Shown here: piece after piece, positions 26,485 through 34,813 of the stretch
How the letters are laid out: the number at the start of each line of letters is the position of its first letter
Position numbering within the stretch: the first letter of the stretch is position 1
Source of the DNA: JAKVBH01 sp049800955
GTDB taxonomy: Bacteria; Pseudomonadota; Alphaproteobacteria; Rhodobacterales; Rhodobacteraceae
Reading direction: 5' to 3'
Assembly: GCF_049800955.1 (NCBI RefSeq)
Contig: NZ_JBNAGA010000001.1
Location: 1-64,000, forward strand
Length of the DNA stretch: 64,000 nucleotides
Made by a program: the position numbers and the translations under genes
The notes under the pieces: generated by a model
What the model saw: the letters and a program-made list of their open reading frames with translations, nothing else
Told to the model about the DNA's origin: nothing
The model's database searches: none

Positions 26485-27453
26485 ATGAGCACAACACCCG
26501 ATCTTGCGGCCCTTTTTGGTGCGGGCGATGTGAAGACTTTTCTGGGCCTCGAGCTGTGCGACGATCTCGAGACGATTGACGCCTCATCCGCCTTCATTGG
26601 CGCGCCATGCGCAACGCCCTACGCATCGGTTGGCGCCTATGCGCAAAACGGGCCTGCCTCCCTCCGGCGCGCTATCGCCTCGCTCAGCGCCAATATCGAT
26701 CGGCACAATTTCGACCTCGGCGGCCCGACCTTTCCCGACGGAACCAGGCGCGCAGTGGATTGCGGTGACCTGCCCTGGAGCGACAGCGATTTTGCGGCGA
26801 ACCGCGCCACGATCCGCAATGCCATCTCCAAGATCGTTTGTCGTGGCGTTGTGCCCATTTTGATCGGCGGAGATGATTCCGTTCCCATCCCGATGATCGA
26901 GGCCATGGGGGAGACGGGGAAATCCTATACGATCCTGCAGATCGATGCGCATATCGATTGGCGCGATACTCATATGGGCGAGACCATGGGGCTGTCTTCC
27001 ACGATGCGGCGCGCGTCCGAAATGGCGCATATCGAGAAGATCGTTCAGGTCGGTGCCCGTGGCATCGGGTCCGGGCATTCGTCGGATTTCGAGGATGCCT
27101 TGTCCTGGGGAGTAAAATTCTTCACGGGGCTCGACCTGCACCGCCAAGGCATGCAGCCAGCAATCGATCAGATCGCGCCGGGGGCGGAGGTCATCCTGTG
27201 TATCGACATCGACGCGCTCGACCCTTCAGTTGCGCCCAACACAATCGGGCGCGCGCCGGGCGGGATGAGCTACTACCAAGTGTTGGAGTTGATCCTGGCA
27301 GTGGCAGAGCGCGGCCATATCGCGGCGGTTGATGTTGTGGAAATCCTGCCCGAAGCAGATGTGGACGGCATCGGAGGCCTGAATGTCTCGCGCTTGGTGG
27401 CCGCAATCATGGGTGTGATCGCGCGCCAGCAAGCGGGGCCGCCGCAGCCATAG
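26485..27453 (+). CDS. Agmatinase/arginase family ureohydrolase
   Basis: Mn-dependent hydrolase of guanidino compounds (agmatine, guanidinobutyrate or similar), releasing urea. From the ATG at 26485 it has 322 residues with 'LQIDAHIDWRD' (DAHID at residues 154-158), 'CIDIDALDPSVAPNTIGRAPGG' and the C-terminal 'AAVDVVEILPEAD'. The first metal motif reads GGDDS (residues 128-132) where the family norm is GGDHS, so the metal-A histidine is replaced by aspartate. The frame is open further upstream but that segment is not protein-like. The precise substrate is not clear. Confidence 0.85.
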   Translation: MSTTPDLAALFGAGDVKTFLGLELCDDLETIDASSAFIGAPCATPYASVGAYAQNGPASLRRAIASLSANIDRHNFDLGGPTFPDGTRRAVDCGDLPWSDSDFAANRATIRNAISKIVCRGVVPILIGGDDSVPIPMIEAMGETGKSYTILQIDAHIDWRDTHMGETMGLSSTMRRASEMAHIEKIVQVGARGIGSGHSSDFEDALSWGVKFFTGLDLHRQGMQPAIDQIAPGAEVILCIDIDALDPSVAPNTIGRAPGGMSYYQVLELILAVAERGHIAAVDVVEILPEADVDGIGGLNVSRLVAAIMGVIARQQAGPPQP

Positions 27454-27682
27454 TCGCGCCCGATTGTCGGGAGGAGCAGACGCCCGATGCCTTGCGGGGT
27501 TGACCAGTGTCGCGCAGGGCAAACACGCGCACCGCGCGGGCCGCAGGTGTGATGTGCAATCAACCGCGTCACCTTCGTGTCCAGCCCTATAGGCACAGGC
27601 GACACGCCTGATATCACAAGTCATCTCGTCCGCGAAAGGGCCAGACACTCTGGCCCAAACCGGAAGCGAGACGATCACATCC

Positions 27683-28693
27683 ATGAACCGAAGAACCTTT
27701 AACGCCATGAGCCTGGCTCTGGCATCCGCACCGCTGGCGCGTCTGCCTTTGGCGCAGCACAACGCGACAGGCGCAGTGGGCTACCAGATTGCCGCCATCA
27801 ACGATGGCCTTCTGACGGTGCAACACGGGGGAATGGCGCGCGCCGATCTCGCTGTTGATGACAGCACGTTGTTTCAGGTCGCGTCCTGTTCCAAAACCGT
27901 GACATCGCTCGCCATCCTGACCCTCGTCCGGGAGGATCACCTGCAGCTTGACGCGCCGGTGAACCAGTATCTCAGACGGTGGCAATTGCCGGGCTTGCGC
28001 GGCGATACCGCGACGATTGCCGAGCTGATGTCTCACACTGCGGGGACCTCCGTGCATGGCTTTGGAGGATACGGCCCCTCTGACGATCTGCCGGATCTTC
28101 TGGCGATCCTCGGGGGGCGGTCCCCCGCGAATTCCGGCGCGGTCCGGGCCCGCCCCCGGCTGTTTGGCCCATTCAGGTATAGTGGCGGCGGCACCACCGT
28201 TTTGCAGATGCTGATCGAAGATGTGACGGGCCAGTCGTTCGCTGACTACGCAACACGCGCCGTGCTGCAGCCTGTCGGCGCGCGGGCGGCTACCTTTGCA
28301 ATCACGCCTGAGACGCCCTTTGCCTACGGCGCTCATGAGAACGGTCAGAACCTGGAAGGCGGTTTCCGCAGGCACCCGGAAAGCGCGGCTGCCGGGCTAT
28401 GGGCCACTGCCTCCGATCTTGCAAAAATCCTCCAGGCGATCCTCGAAAGTCTGCGGGGCAAACGGCACGCGCTTTTGCCCGCAGGACTTGCCGAGCGCAT
28501 GACCACACCTGTGAGCCAGCAATCGGGTTTGGGCGTGTTCGTTGAGCCGGGGCGTGTTATTTGGCACGAGGGCCGCAACTTCGGCTTTGATGCCATCATG
28601 GCCGCCGAGCTGACCACCGGGCGGGTCCGAGCGGCCGTGACAAACAGAAACGGCTTTATAGAAGACTATGCGCGGGGCCTTCTTCCGCAATAG
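27683..28693 (+). CDS. Beta-lactamase-family serine hydrolase
   Basis: A class C beta-lactamase/D-aminopeptidase-like hydrolase, probably exported: a twin-arginine-like start (MNRRTFNAMSLALASAPLA) precedes the domain. The catalytic SxxK is S68-C-S-K71. A YSG in FRYSGGGTTVLQ occupies the YxN position, and HEGRNFGFD near the C-terminus fits the HxG/KTG position. Length 336 residues. The family includes esterases and peptidases, so resistance to beta-lactams should not be assumed. It lies 18-36 bases upstream of a membrane-bound AraC regulator and may share a transcript with it. Confidence 0.8.
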   Translation: MNRRTFNAMSLALASAPLARLPLAQHNATGAVGYQIAAINDGLLTVQHGGMARADLAVDDSTLFQVASCSKTVTSLAILTLVREDHLQLDAPVNQYLRRWQLPGLRGDTATIAELMSHTAGTSVHGFGGYGPSDDLPDLLAILGGRSPANSGAVRARPRLFGPFRYSGGGTTVLQMLIEDVTGQSFADYATRAVLQPVGARAATFAITPETPFAYGAHENGQNLEGGFRRHPESAAAGLWATASDLAKILQAILESLRGKRHALLPAGLAERMTTPVSQQSGLGVFVEPGRVIWHEGRNFGFDAIMAAELTTGRVRAAVTNRNGFIEDYARGLLPQ

Positions 28694-28728
28694 GATGTGG
28701 GGCAGCCTGCGTGAGAGGCCTTGGGGCT

Positions 28729-29934
28729 ATGGACAATATTCTGGTGGAAATGACAGCGCTCGGGTCCGTGGCCATTGCCCTGTTCGGCGCGGCGTTCTGT
28801 GTGATGCAAACCCGGCATTCCCGGATCAGCCGGACCTTCGCCGTTTTCCTCCTTGCAATTGCGCTCAACAACATGCCGGATGCCTTTATCCAGATGCTTG
28901 CCATGTTCCCTCGCAGCTATGGCGCGACGGTTGATTTCATCACCATGCCAAGTTCGTTTTTGCTGGCCCCGCTGTTCTGGCTTTATGTCCATGTCCTGAC
29001 CGCGCCAGACCAGCAGATGCCGACGCGCCTCGCCCGGCATTTTGCCCTGCCTGCCGTTGCCGTTCTTGCCGCCATCCTCGTGCTGCTCTCTCCGGTCTCG
29101 CTGCGCGTGGCACTGGTCGGGGATGAGCTTGAGCCAAACTCCGCATGGGGGATGTCACTTGGCGTTTTGGTGGGACTGCTCCACATCGCGGTGTTCCCCC
29201 AGATCGCGCTCTATCTCGTCTTGATCATACGCCGCCTCTCGGAATTTCGGCTCACCTTGCGGGAGTATTACTCGAGTACCGAACGCTACGAGCTGCGCTG
29301 GATATACATCATTGGCGGGCTGGGGTTTTCGTTTTGGCTGACCATGGTGCTCGTCTTGTTCGCGACCGTTGGGTTTGGAGAGACGCCGCCCTGGGTCGAG
29401 GCGGTGGCAAGCCTGGCCGGGTTCGTCCTTGTCAGCGCGCTCACGCTCTGGGGCATTCGGCAACGCCCGCCTTTGGCCCCTGACGCCGCGCGCGGGCCCG
29501 CTCAGACAGACGCGCATGCCGCTGGCAAATACGAGAAATCCGCATTGAGCCCGGAGGCCTCGGATCGGCTCAGCCGCAAGCTGCGCCGCGCCATGGAAGT
29601 CGATCACTTGCACCGGGATCCCAATCTGTCGCTCTGGGCCTTGGCGCGACATACCGGCGCTTCGTCCAATTACATCTCCCAAACGCTCAATGAGGTTATG
29701 GGGGAGAGTTTCTTCGACTTTGTAAACAGCTACCGGATTGCCGAAGCCAAAACATTGCTCGCCACGACAGACGCGTCGGTTTTGACCATCACCTATGATG
29801 TGGGCTTCAACGCGCGGTCTTCCTTTTACAACGCGTTCAAGCGACATACCGGACAAACCCCCACGAATTTTCGAAAAGAACTGTCCCAGCGTGACGGGTT
29901 GGACGACATGAACGGACAACTGGGCGACACCTGA
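28729..29934 (+). CDS. AraC-family regulator with N-terminal membrane domain
   Basis: About seven hydrophobic helices occupy residues 1-245, followed by a linker and an AraC-type double helix-turn-helix at the C-terminus ('LSLWALARHTGASSNYISQTLNE' and 'VLTITYDVGFNARSSFYNAFKRHTGQTPTNFR'). This is the layout of membrane-anchored AraC proteins whose inducers are sensed in or across the membrane. Starts at GTG 28711 and ATG 28729 are both possible; the ATG is used here. The adjacent beta-lactamase-fold hydrolase is a natural candidate target or partner. Confidence 0.82.
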   Translation: MDNILVEMTALGSVAIALFGAAFCVMQTRHSRISRTFAVFLLAIALNNMPDAFIQMLAMFPRSYGATVDFITMPSSFLLAPLFWLYVHVLTAPDQQMPTRLARHFALPAVAVLAAILVLLSPVSLRVALVGDELEPNSAWGMSLGVLVGLLHIAVFPQIALYLVLIIRRLSEFRLTLREYYSSTERYELRWIYIIGGLGFSFWLTMVLVLFATVGFGETPPWVEAVASLAGFVLVSALTLWGIRQRPPLAPDAARGPAQTDAHAAGKYEKSALSPEASDRLSRKLRRAMEVDHLHRDPNLSLWALARHTGASSNYISQTLNEVMGESFFDFVNSYRIAEAKTLLATTDASVLTITYDVGFNARSSFYNAFKRHTGQTPTNFRKELSQRDGLDDMNGQLGDT

Positions 29935-30096
29935 TCCATCGAAACTGATCAGGAAGATCTAAGGCCATCACTCACGAATACCCTATCCCAAACGGGGGTT
30001 TTGTTCCGCAGCTTTTCAGCAAGGGCCAAAGCCTCCGTTTTCCTTCTTCGCTGGTCAGATCGGTGCACAACCCCAACAAACCGAGAAAGAACATTC

Positions 30097-30279
30097 ATGA
30101 AAAGATACCTCATTCTTGCAGTGCTCGCGCTCAGCGCCTGCGATTCACCTGCGGAGATCGAAGCCAGCCGAAAGCTCGATGCCGCCTGTATGGAGGGAAA
30201 CATCGAGGCTTGCGCGGCCGTTCAGCGGAGAGTGGATTCCCGCAATCAAACGCTGGCCACGTCTGCGGCGGGTTTTTGA
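30097..30279 (+). CDS. Small lipoprotein, hypothetical
   Basis: The 60-residue product begins with a lipoprotein signal, MKRYLILAVLALSAC, with the lipobox LSAC (Cys15) followed by Asp. The mature ~45 residues contain two further cysteines (AACMEGNIEACAAV). The start was set at the ATG giving this signal; longer frames in the same phase are not protein-like. The function is unknown. It stands alone between the AraC regulator and the convergent desuccinylase-like gene. Confidence 0.6.
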   Translation: MKRYLILAVLALSACDSPAEIEASRKLDAACMEGNIEACAAVQRRVDSRNQTLATSAAGF

Positions 30280-30515
30280 AGGCCCGAGCGTATCGCCTCA
30301 TTCCAGGCTACGATGCGCGCCGCGGGCTGACATGGCATTTCAGGTTCTGAGCGGGTCTCCCGCTCAGACCATCTCTGGCCTGTTTCGCTTGGTGAAGGCC
30401 CATCTGCAGAGCCTCGCCCCGAGCGCGGGTCGCTGTGCCTGTGTAGACCTCCTCCGAAAACAGCTGCCTTGTCTGCACGCAAGTCTTGGCCGTGATTGAG
30501 GTCATGCGCTGGCGC

Positions 30516-31559
30516 TCAGATAATCTCGTCTTCATCAAACATCGGGTCATCCGCCAATTGCGTCGAATGCCCATCCAGCGCATCTTCCGCGCGGGCGAGC
30601 GAGGCCACCCGTGCCACATGAAAGACCGCGTCGCCTTCATTGACCACGGGCAGGACCGCTTTGCCCACGATGATCCCGTCGAATTGGGCTGCGATCTCCT
30701 GCTCTTCTTCGCCAAACGGATCAGAGACCACGCCCAGCACATCGCCTGCCGCCACCAGATCCCCCTCGCCGCGAAAGCCGCGGAAGAGGCCGCCCATGGG
30801 TGCGCGCAGCCATTTGCTCGACGCGCAGAATTGCGGCGGGGTCTTGGGCGGGCGCACGCTGCGCGCGGGGATCATGCCCAGCTGCGCCATGACCCGCAGA
30901 ATGCCGATCTGACCCACGCGCGCCGAGTATTCGTCAAACCGCAATCCCTCACCCGCCTCATAGAGCAGGATCGGCGTGCCCACGGCACGGGCCTCCGCGC
31001 GCAAGCTGCCGTCTCGCAGGTCAGATTGCATGATGATCGGCGCGCCAAAGACATCTGCGAGCGCGCGCATGGCCGCGTCATCGGGTGAGACACGGATTTG
31101 CGGATAATTCGTCCGGTGGATCGCGGCGGAATGCAGATCTATGCCCAGATCGCAACGCGCCACGATCTCCCCAAGAAAGAGATGCGCCAGCCGGGCCGCC
31201 AGCGAGCCGCCTTCATGGCCGGGAAAGGAGCGGTTCAGATCGCGCCGGTCGGGCAGATAGCGCGAGCGGTTGAGAAAACCGAAGGAGTTCACAATCGGCA
31301 CCGCGATCAGCGTGCCTTTCAGGCGCCGCAGGGCCGGGGCCTTGAGCAGGCGCCGGACGATCTCGATCCCGATGACCTCATCACCATGCACACCCGCGCT
31401 GACAAAGATCGTGGGGCCCGCATGTGTGCCATGCACCACATGAGCCGCAAGGCCCACGGGCGTATGGTTCGACAGCGTGCTGACCGGCAGATCAATCGTC
31501 TGGCGGGTGCCCGGAGCGATCTGGTGTCCGGCAATCTCAAAGGGAGCGCGTTTGGCCAT
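30516..31559 (-). CDS. Succinylglutamate desuccinylase/aspartoacylase family protein
   Basis: Zn-dependent carboxypeptidase-fold deacylase. The 347-residue product has the metal motif SAGVHGDEVIG (HGDE) and the third ligand in GIDLHSAA, with 'RDLNRSFPG' for substrate carboxylate binding. A C-terminal beta domain follows. The ATG at 31559 gives a sensible MAKRAPFEIAGH start; the open frame begins 72 bases earlier. Similar proteins are often found near RimK-type ligases, but none is seen here. The acyl-amino-acid substrate is unknown. Confidence 0.82.
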   Translation of the reverse strand: MAKRAPFEIAGHQIAPGTRQTIDLPVSTLSNHTPVGLAAHVVHGTHAGPTIFVSAGVHGDEVIGIEIVRRLLKAPALRRLKGTLIAVPIVNSFGFLNRSRYLPDRRDLNRSFPGHEGGSLAARLAHLFLGEIVARCDLGIDLHSAAIHRTNYPQIRVSPDDAAMRALADVFGAPIIMQSDLRDGSLRAEARAVGTPILLYEAGEGLRFDEYSARVGQIGILRVMAQLGMIPARSVRPPKTPPQFCASSKWLRAPMGGLFRGFRGEGDLVAAGDVLGVVSDPFGEEEQEIAAQFDGIIVGKAVLPVVNEGDAVFHVARVASLARAEDALDGHSTQLADDPMFDEDEII

Positions 31560-31922
31560 GGAAAGGATCCGCTTGCATAAGGTGCCCCGATATACGCAGG
31601 GACCCGCCCGCGCGCCAGACGGGACGCGCACAGATCAGGCAACGCGCGCGCCGTCCACTTGTGCTTTGACCTGAGCACCCAACTTGCAATAGCGCGCTTT
31701 CACGTTTCACTGCGATGAAAACACGCGTGGCCGCGCGCAAACACTGCCAAAAGCCGAAACACCAAAACGCATCTTCTGACCATTGCGCGGAAGTGTTCGA
31801 GCCCTCACACGTGTGACCGGGCGACCCTTTTCCAAAACCGTCGCCCCTACATCAGTCGCGGGCAAGGTTTGCTCTTGTGCCTTTCGTCGGTCAGATGGAG
31901 CTGTAAATGACAGCTGAGAGCC
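31560..31922. other. Intergenic region, no gene called
   Basis: Nothing protein-like is seen between the desuccinylase-like gene and the small membrane protein; both are transcribed leftward, so the promoter of the former must lie here. I could not identify a convincing promoter or terminator. Confidence 0.4.
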
Positions 31923-32408
31923 CTAAGCCGCTCTTCTTTCCCCAAAGAGCCTGGGCTTGAAGTGTCCGAGGATGAGTTCCAGCGCCAAGGGGATGGCGTT
32001 CGACATGCCGACCAGCGCCTCACGGTTTTCGAGCGCGTGGAAAGCGGCGAGATCGCCCGTCGCTTTTGTAGCGTCCGCAAGGGCACGTAGCTCTGGCATC
32101 ATGGGGACCAGGAACAAAAAAGCGTTGACCGTCAGAAACGCAACCAGGACGGCCTTTACTTTCATCCAATTGGCGCGCTCATGATAAAAAACGTAGAGGA
32201 TCAGATCACAGAGGATCTTGAGCGCCAGACCGGGAAGAATGAGGATATAGGCGCTCAGTTCCTTGTATGTGTAGACGGTATAAGCGGTTTCAGCGTCAGG
32301 TGTTCCGACGGTGGCCCCGATGACAATGTGCGATGCAATGCCGCCGACATACAGAATGCCAGCAATCTCGTTGACGAACCCGACGAGGCTACGCATCGCG
32401 CTGGCCAT
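31923..32408 (-). CDS. Membrane protein, DUF2269-like
   Basis: The 161 residues hold about four transmembrane helices with conserved-looking 'LYVGGIASHIVIGATVG' and 'LILPGLALKILCDLILYVF'. The pattern resembles small DUF2269-type integral membrane proteins (tentative). It overlaps the upstream cytochrome b561 gene by 20 bases, so the two are likely translated together and may act together in membrane electron transfer. Confidence 0.6.
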   Translation of the reverse strand: MASAMRSLVGFVNEIAGILYVGGIASHIVIGATVGTPDAETAYTVYTYKELSAYILILPGLALKILCDLILYVFYHERANWMKVKAVLVAFLTVNAFLFLVPMMPELRALADATKATGDLAAFHALENREALVGMSNAIPLALELILGHFKPRLFGERRAA

Positions 32409-32922
32409 ACCACATCCGCCCCAAAAGCCCGTCCTTGCGCACGTAGTGGTGATAGAACCCCGCCAAGATGTGCGCGAGGATCAACAGGCCCAGAAGGGTC
32501 GCAATGATGCCGTGGGCCACCCTTGGGGGGATGTCGTCGAAGTTAGCGGGCAATGGCTCGCCAGAACCACCGAAAACGATCGCAGGCAGGCCCGCGATAT
32601 TGGCTGTGGCCAGCCCCGACAGGCACATCGCAATGACGAGAAAATAGAAAACCCAATGCGCGGCAATTGCACCCTTGTTCAGCAGCGCGTTGCCAATATC
32701 GGCGTGCGGTGGCTTGGATGTGGCAAAGCGCACAATCAGGCGAAAGATCATCAACACAAGGATCAGGACCCCCATACCCATGTGCATTGTCAAAGCCGTG
32801 ATTTTGAAGGGGTCGTCATTGGGAGTTGCCGCAAGAGCAAATGTGCCCATGACAAGACCGCCAATGACCATCACGGCAAGTAGCCAGTGCAGTGTGACGA
32901 GTAAGGGGTGATATCGACGCAT
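32389..32922 (-). CDS. Cytochrome b561 family protein
   Basis: A four-helix di-heme-type membrane cytochrome of 177 residues. Histidines occur in the expected helices: His5 and His12 in 'YHPLLVTLHWLLA', His47 in 'LTMHMGMGVLIL', then 'AHWVFYFLV' and 'LAHILAGFYHHYVRKDGLLGRM' at the C-terminus. The family moves electrons from the quinone pool or to periplasmic acceptors. It is divergent from a MarR regulator that probably controls it. Confidence 0.85.
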   Translation of the reverse strand: MRRYHPLLVTLHWLLAVMVIGGLVMGTFALAATPNDDPFKITALTMHMGMGVLILVLMIFRLIVRFATSKPPHADIGNALLNKGAIAAHWVFYFLVIAMCLSGLATANIAGLPAIVFGGSGEPLPANFDDIPPRVAHGIIATLLGLLILAHILAGFYHHYVRKDGLLGRMWYGQRDA

Positions 32923-32965
32923 GGTGCCCTCCCATCTGAAGCTGGGTGAACTATATCGTATTTAC

Positions 32966-32977
32966 TTGCATTTGCAA
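32966..32977. promoter_or_regulatory. Candidate MarR operator
   Basis: TTGCA-tt-TGCAA is a perfect inverted repeat within the AT-rich 107-base spacer between cytochrome b561 and the divergent MarR gene. A degenerate second copy (TTGCGAATGTTGTA) follows about 20 bases to the right. Size and position suit a MarR dimer. Confidence 0.5.
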
Positions 32978-33029
32978 CAGTATCTTTTGCGAATGTTGTA
33001 GATGATACGTTCCTGAGGTATGGCACCCT

Positions 33030-33461
33030 ATGTCAGTCGAAGAAGATACACATCGCACCAGAACGACCAGCTATGGCTGGATGATTCAGCAGATCGCTCG
33101 CCGATTGAACCAGTCGATGGAAGAGCGGCTGGCACCGCACGGGCTCAACCTGCAGCAATTTGCGGTAATGATGACTGTTCTGGAATTTGATGGCCTGACG
33201 CAGACTGAAATCGGCGCACGGTTTTCGATGCCACCCTATGCAATCAGCCGAGCAATCGACCATTTGGAGAAAGCCGGTTTTGTTGCACGCCGCCAGCATC
33301 CAACGTCCAGGCGCGCGTTCACCGTCCACGCGACACAGGGGGGAAGCGCGCTGGCGCCAAGCCTCCACGACATCGTAAATGACGTGAATGCAGAGCTGAC
33401 GGCGCCGCTGACAACGGCCCAGCGGGAACAACTCGGCGCGTTGCTTCAAAAGCTCATCTAG
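33030..33461 (+). CDS. MarR-family transcriptional regulator
   Basis: A 143-residue winged-helix regulator: 'LNLQQFAVMMTVLEFDGLTQTEIGARFSMPPYAISRAIDHLEKAGFVARRQHPTSRRAF' in segments is the MarR DNA-binding domain with recognition helix and wing. It starts 107 bases from the divergent cytochrome b561 unit and probably represses it and itself. The inducer is unknown. Confidence 0.9.
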   Translation: MSVEEDTHRTRTTSYGWMIQQIARRLNQSMEERLAPHGLNLQQFAVMMTVLEFDGLTQTEIGARFSMPPYAISRAIDHLEKAGFVARRQHPTSRRAFTVHATQGGSALAPSLHDIVNDVNAELTAPLTTAQREQLGALLQKLI

Positions 33462-33789
33462 CGGCAAGCGGCGACTGCGGCGCTGTCCGCAGGCGGCTGA
33501 TCTACCCGTCGGGACGGACGCCATCGGTTGCGAGCTGACAGGGTCGGCAAAGGAATGGGCTGACGACCAAGCTCAATTGCAATCGCTGCGCCCGTGTTGT
33601 GCGGCGGGCGCGTCAGACGGCCATTCGTGCCGGCTGAGGCCGTTGGTCTCCTGGCAGCACTCGCGGTCTCTGTGGCTCCAAGCGGCTCTAGGGATGAAAG
33701 AGCGATGCAGAAGGTGAACCCAATCTGCGGCGCGGCAATCTTTCCGAAAACGTCTCGCGGTTTTTCCGGAACCGCGATAGAGGGCGTGT
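33462..33789. other. Intergenic region, no gene called
   Basis: GC-rich sequence without protein-like frames. It must contain the promoter of the downstream oxygenase, but I cannot point to a clear one. Confidence 0.4.
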
Positions 33790-34410
33790 ATGCCCCAGAT
33801 TTCTTCTCTCTTCGTGACCCGCCTCTACCGCGCAGCTCTCTCGGAGCAGGCGCCCAAGATCGACCAAGCCGAACTGGAAGCCTCCTGTTTCACCATCGCC
33901 GAGGATGATGAGGCGGGGCAGGCGTGGTCGGAGGAGAACGGCTATCCGGGCTATACCTCCTACGCCTCGCTGTCCGATCTGCCCTGGCGCTTTCCGATCT
34001 TTGCCGAACTGGTCAAATGCCTTGACGCCCATGTCGCGGCTTTTGCCGAGGATCTGGAGTTTGACCTCGATGGCCGTGCGTTGGTGCTGGAGGATATCTG
34101 GATCAACATCCTGCCAGAGGGTGGCATGCATGCCAGCCACATCCACCCCCATTCGGTCATCTCCGGCACGACCTATGTCGCGATGCCGGAGGGTGCCTCC
34201 GCCCTCAAGCTGGAAGACCCGCGTTCTGAACGCATGATGGCCGCGCCGCCCCGCCGCAAGGACGCGCGGGAGGAATTGCGGACCTTCGTCTATCAAAAGC
34301 CCTCGGTGGGTGACGTACTGCTCTGGGAAAGCTGGCTGCGCCATGAAGTGCCCATGAACATGGCCGAGGACGAACGGGTGAGCGTGAGTTTCAACTATCG
34401 GTGGGAGTGA
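33790..34410 (+). CDS. Putative 2-oxoglutarate-Fe(II) oxygenase
   Basis: The 206-residue product resembles the small family of putative 2OG-Fe(II) oxygenases with a double-stranded beta-helix core. The iron-binding region is HASHIHPHSVISGTTYV. The distal histidine and the 2OG-binding arginine are likely in 'WESWLRHEVPMNMAEDERVSVSFNYRW'. The substrate is unknown. The stop codon is followed after three bases by the 67-bp tandem repeat. Confidence 0.75.
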   Translation: MPQISSLFVTRLYRAALSEQAPKIDQAELEASCFTIAEDDEAGQAWSEENGYPGYTSYASLSDLPWRFPIFAELVKCLDAHVAAFAEDLEFDLDGRALVLEDIWINILPEGGMHASHIHPHSVISGTTYVAMPEGASALKLEDPRSERMMAAPPRRKDAREELRTFVYQKPSVGDVLLWESWLRHEVPMNMAEDERVSVSFNYRWE

Positions 34411-34413
34411 GCG

Positions 34414-34695
34414 CCGGTCCAAGCGTATGCTTGGCAAAAGCTCCAGTGGAGCTTTTGAGGTGCGATTGGGCGGAGCCCAGCCGGTCCAAGGGTATGCTTG
34501 GCAAAAGCTCCAGCGGAGCTTTTGAGGCGCGAACGGGCGGAGCCCAGCCGGTCCAAGGGTATGCTTGGCAAAAGCTCCAGCGGAGCTTTTGAGGCGCGAA
34601 CGGGCGGAGCCCAGCCGGTCCAAGCGTATGCTTGGCAAAAGCTCCAGCGGAGCTTTTGAGGCGCGAACGGGCGGAGCCCAGCCGGTCCAAGGGTA
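34414..34695. repeat. Four-copy 67-bp tandem repeat with internal hairpins
   Basis: Units begin at 34414, 34481, 34548 and 34615, each exactly 67 bases, with a 14-base partial fifth copy at 34682. Units 2 and 3 are identical, unit 4 differs at one base, and unit 1 at a handful. Each unit holds three inverted repeats: CCAAG/CTTGG, a perfect AAAAGCTCC-AGC-GGAGCTTTT, and GGGC-gga-GCCC. The difference inside the long hairpin (AGT versus AGC) falls in the loop. The repeat lies between the oxygenase stop and the convergent calcium-binding-repeat gene. The unit length is not a multiple of three, so it is unlikely to be coding. Confidence 0.95.
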
Positions 34696-34813
34696 AGATC
34701 AGCGTGGGCGTCACTGAAACGCTGACGGTGCTATCGTCCTTTGGCACATTGACCGGGCGTCGGGCAGGCTGGCGGTAGAGGTTCGCCTCTCATGTGCAAA
34801 CAGCGGCGCGGGC

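Noticed and set aside
33594..33908. 104-codon plus-strand frame before the 2OG oxygenase
   Set aside because: It overlaps the oxygenase in another phase and its translation has no protein-like features.
34391..34747. Minus-strand frame encoding a repetitive peptide (LGSARSRLKSSAGAFAKH...)
   Set aside because: It is only the translation of the 67-bp tandem repeat, and the repeat length does not preserve a frame.
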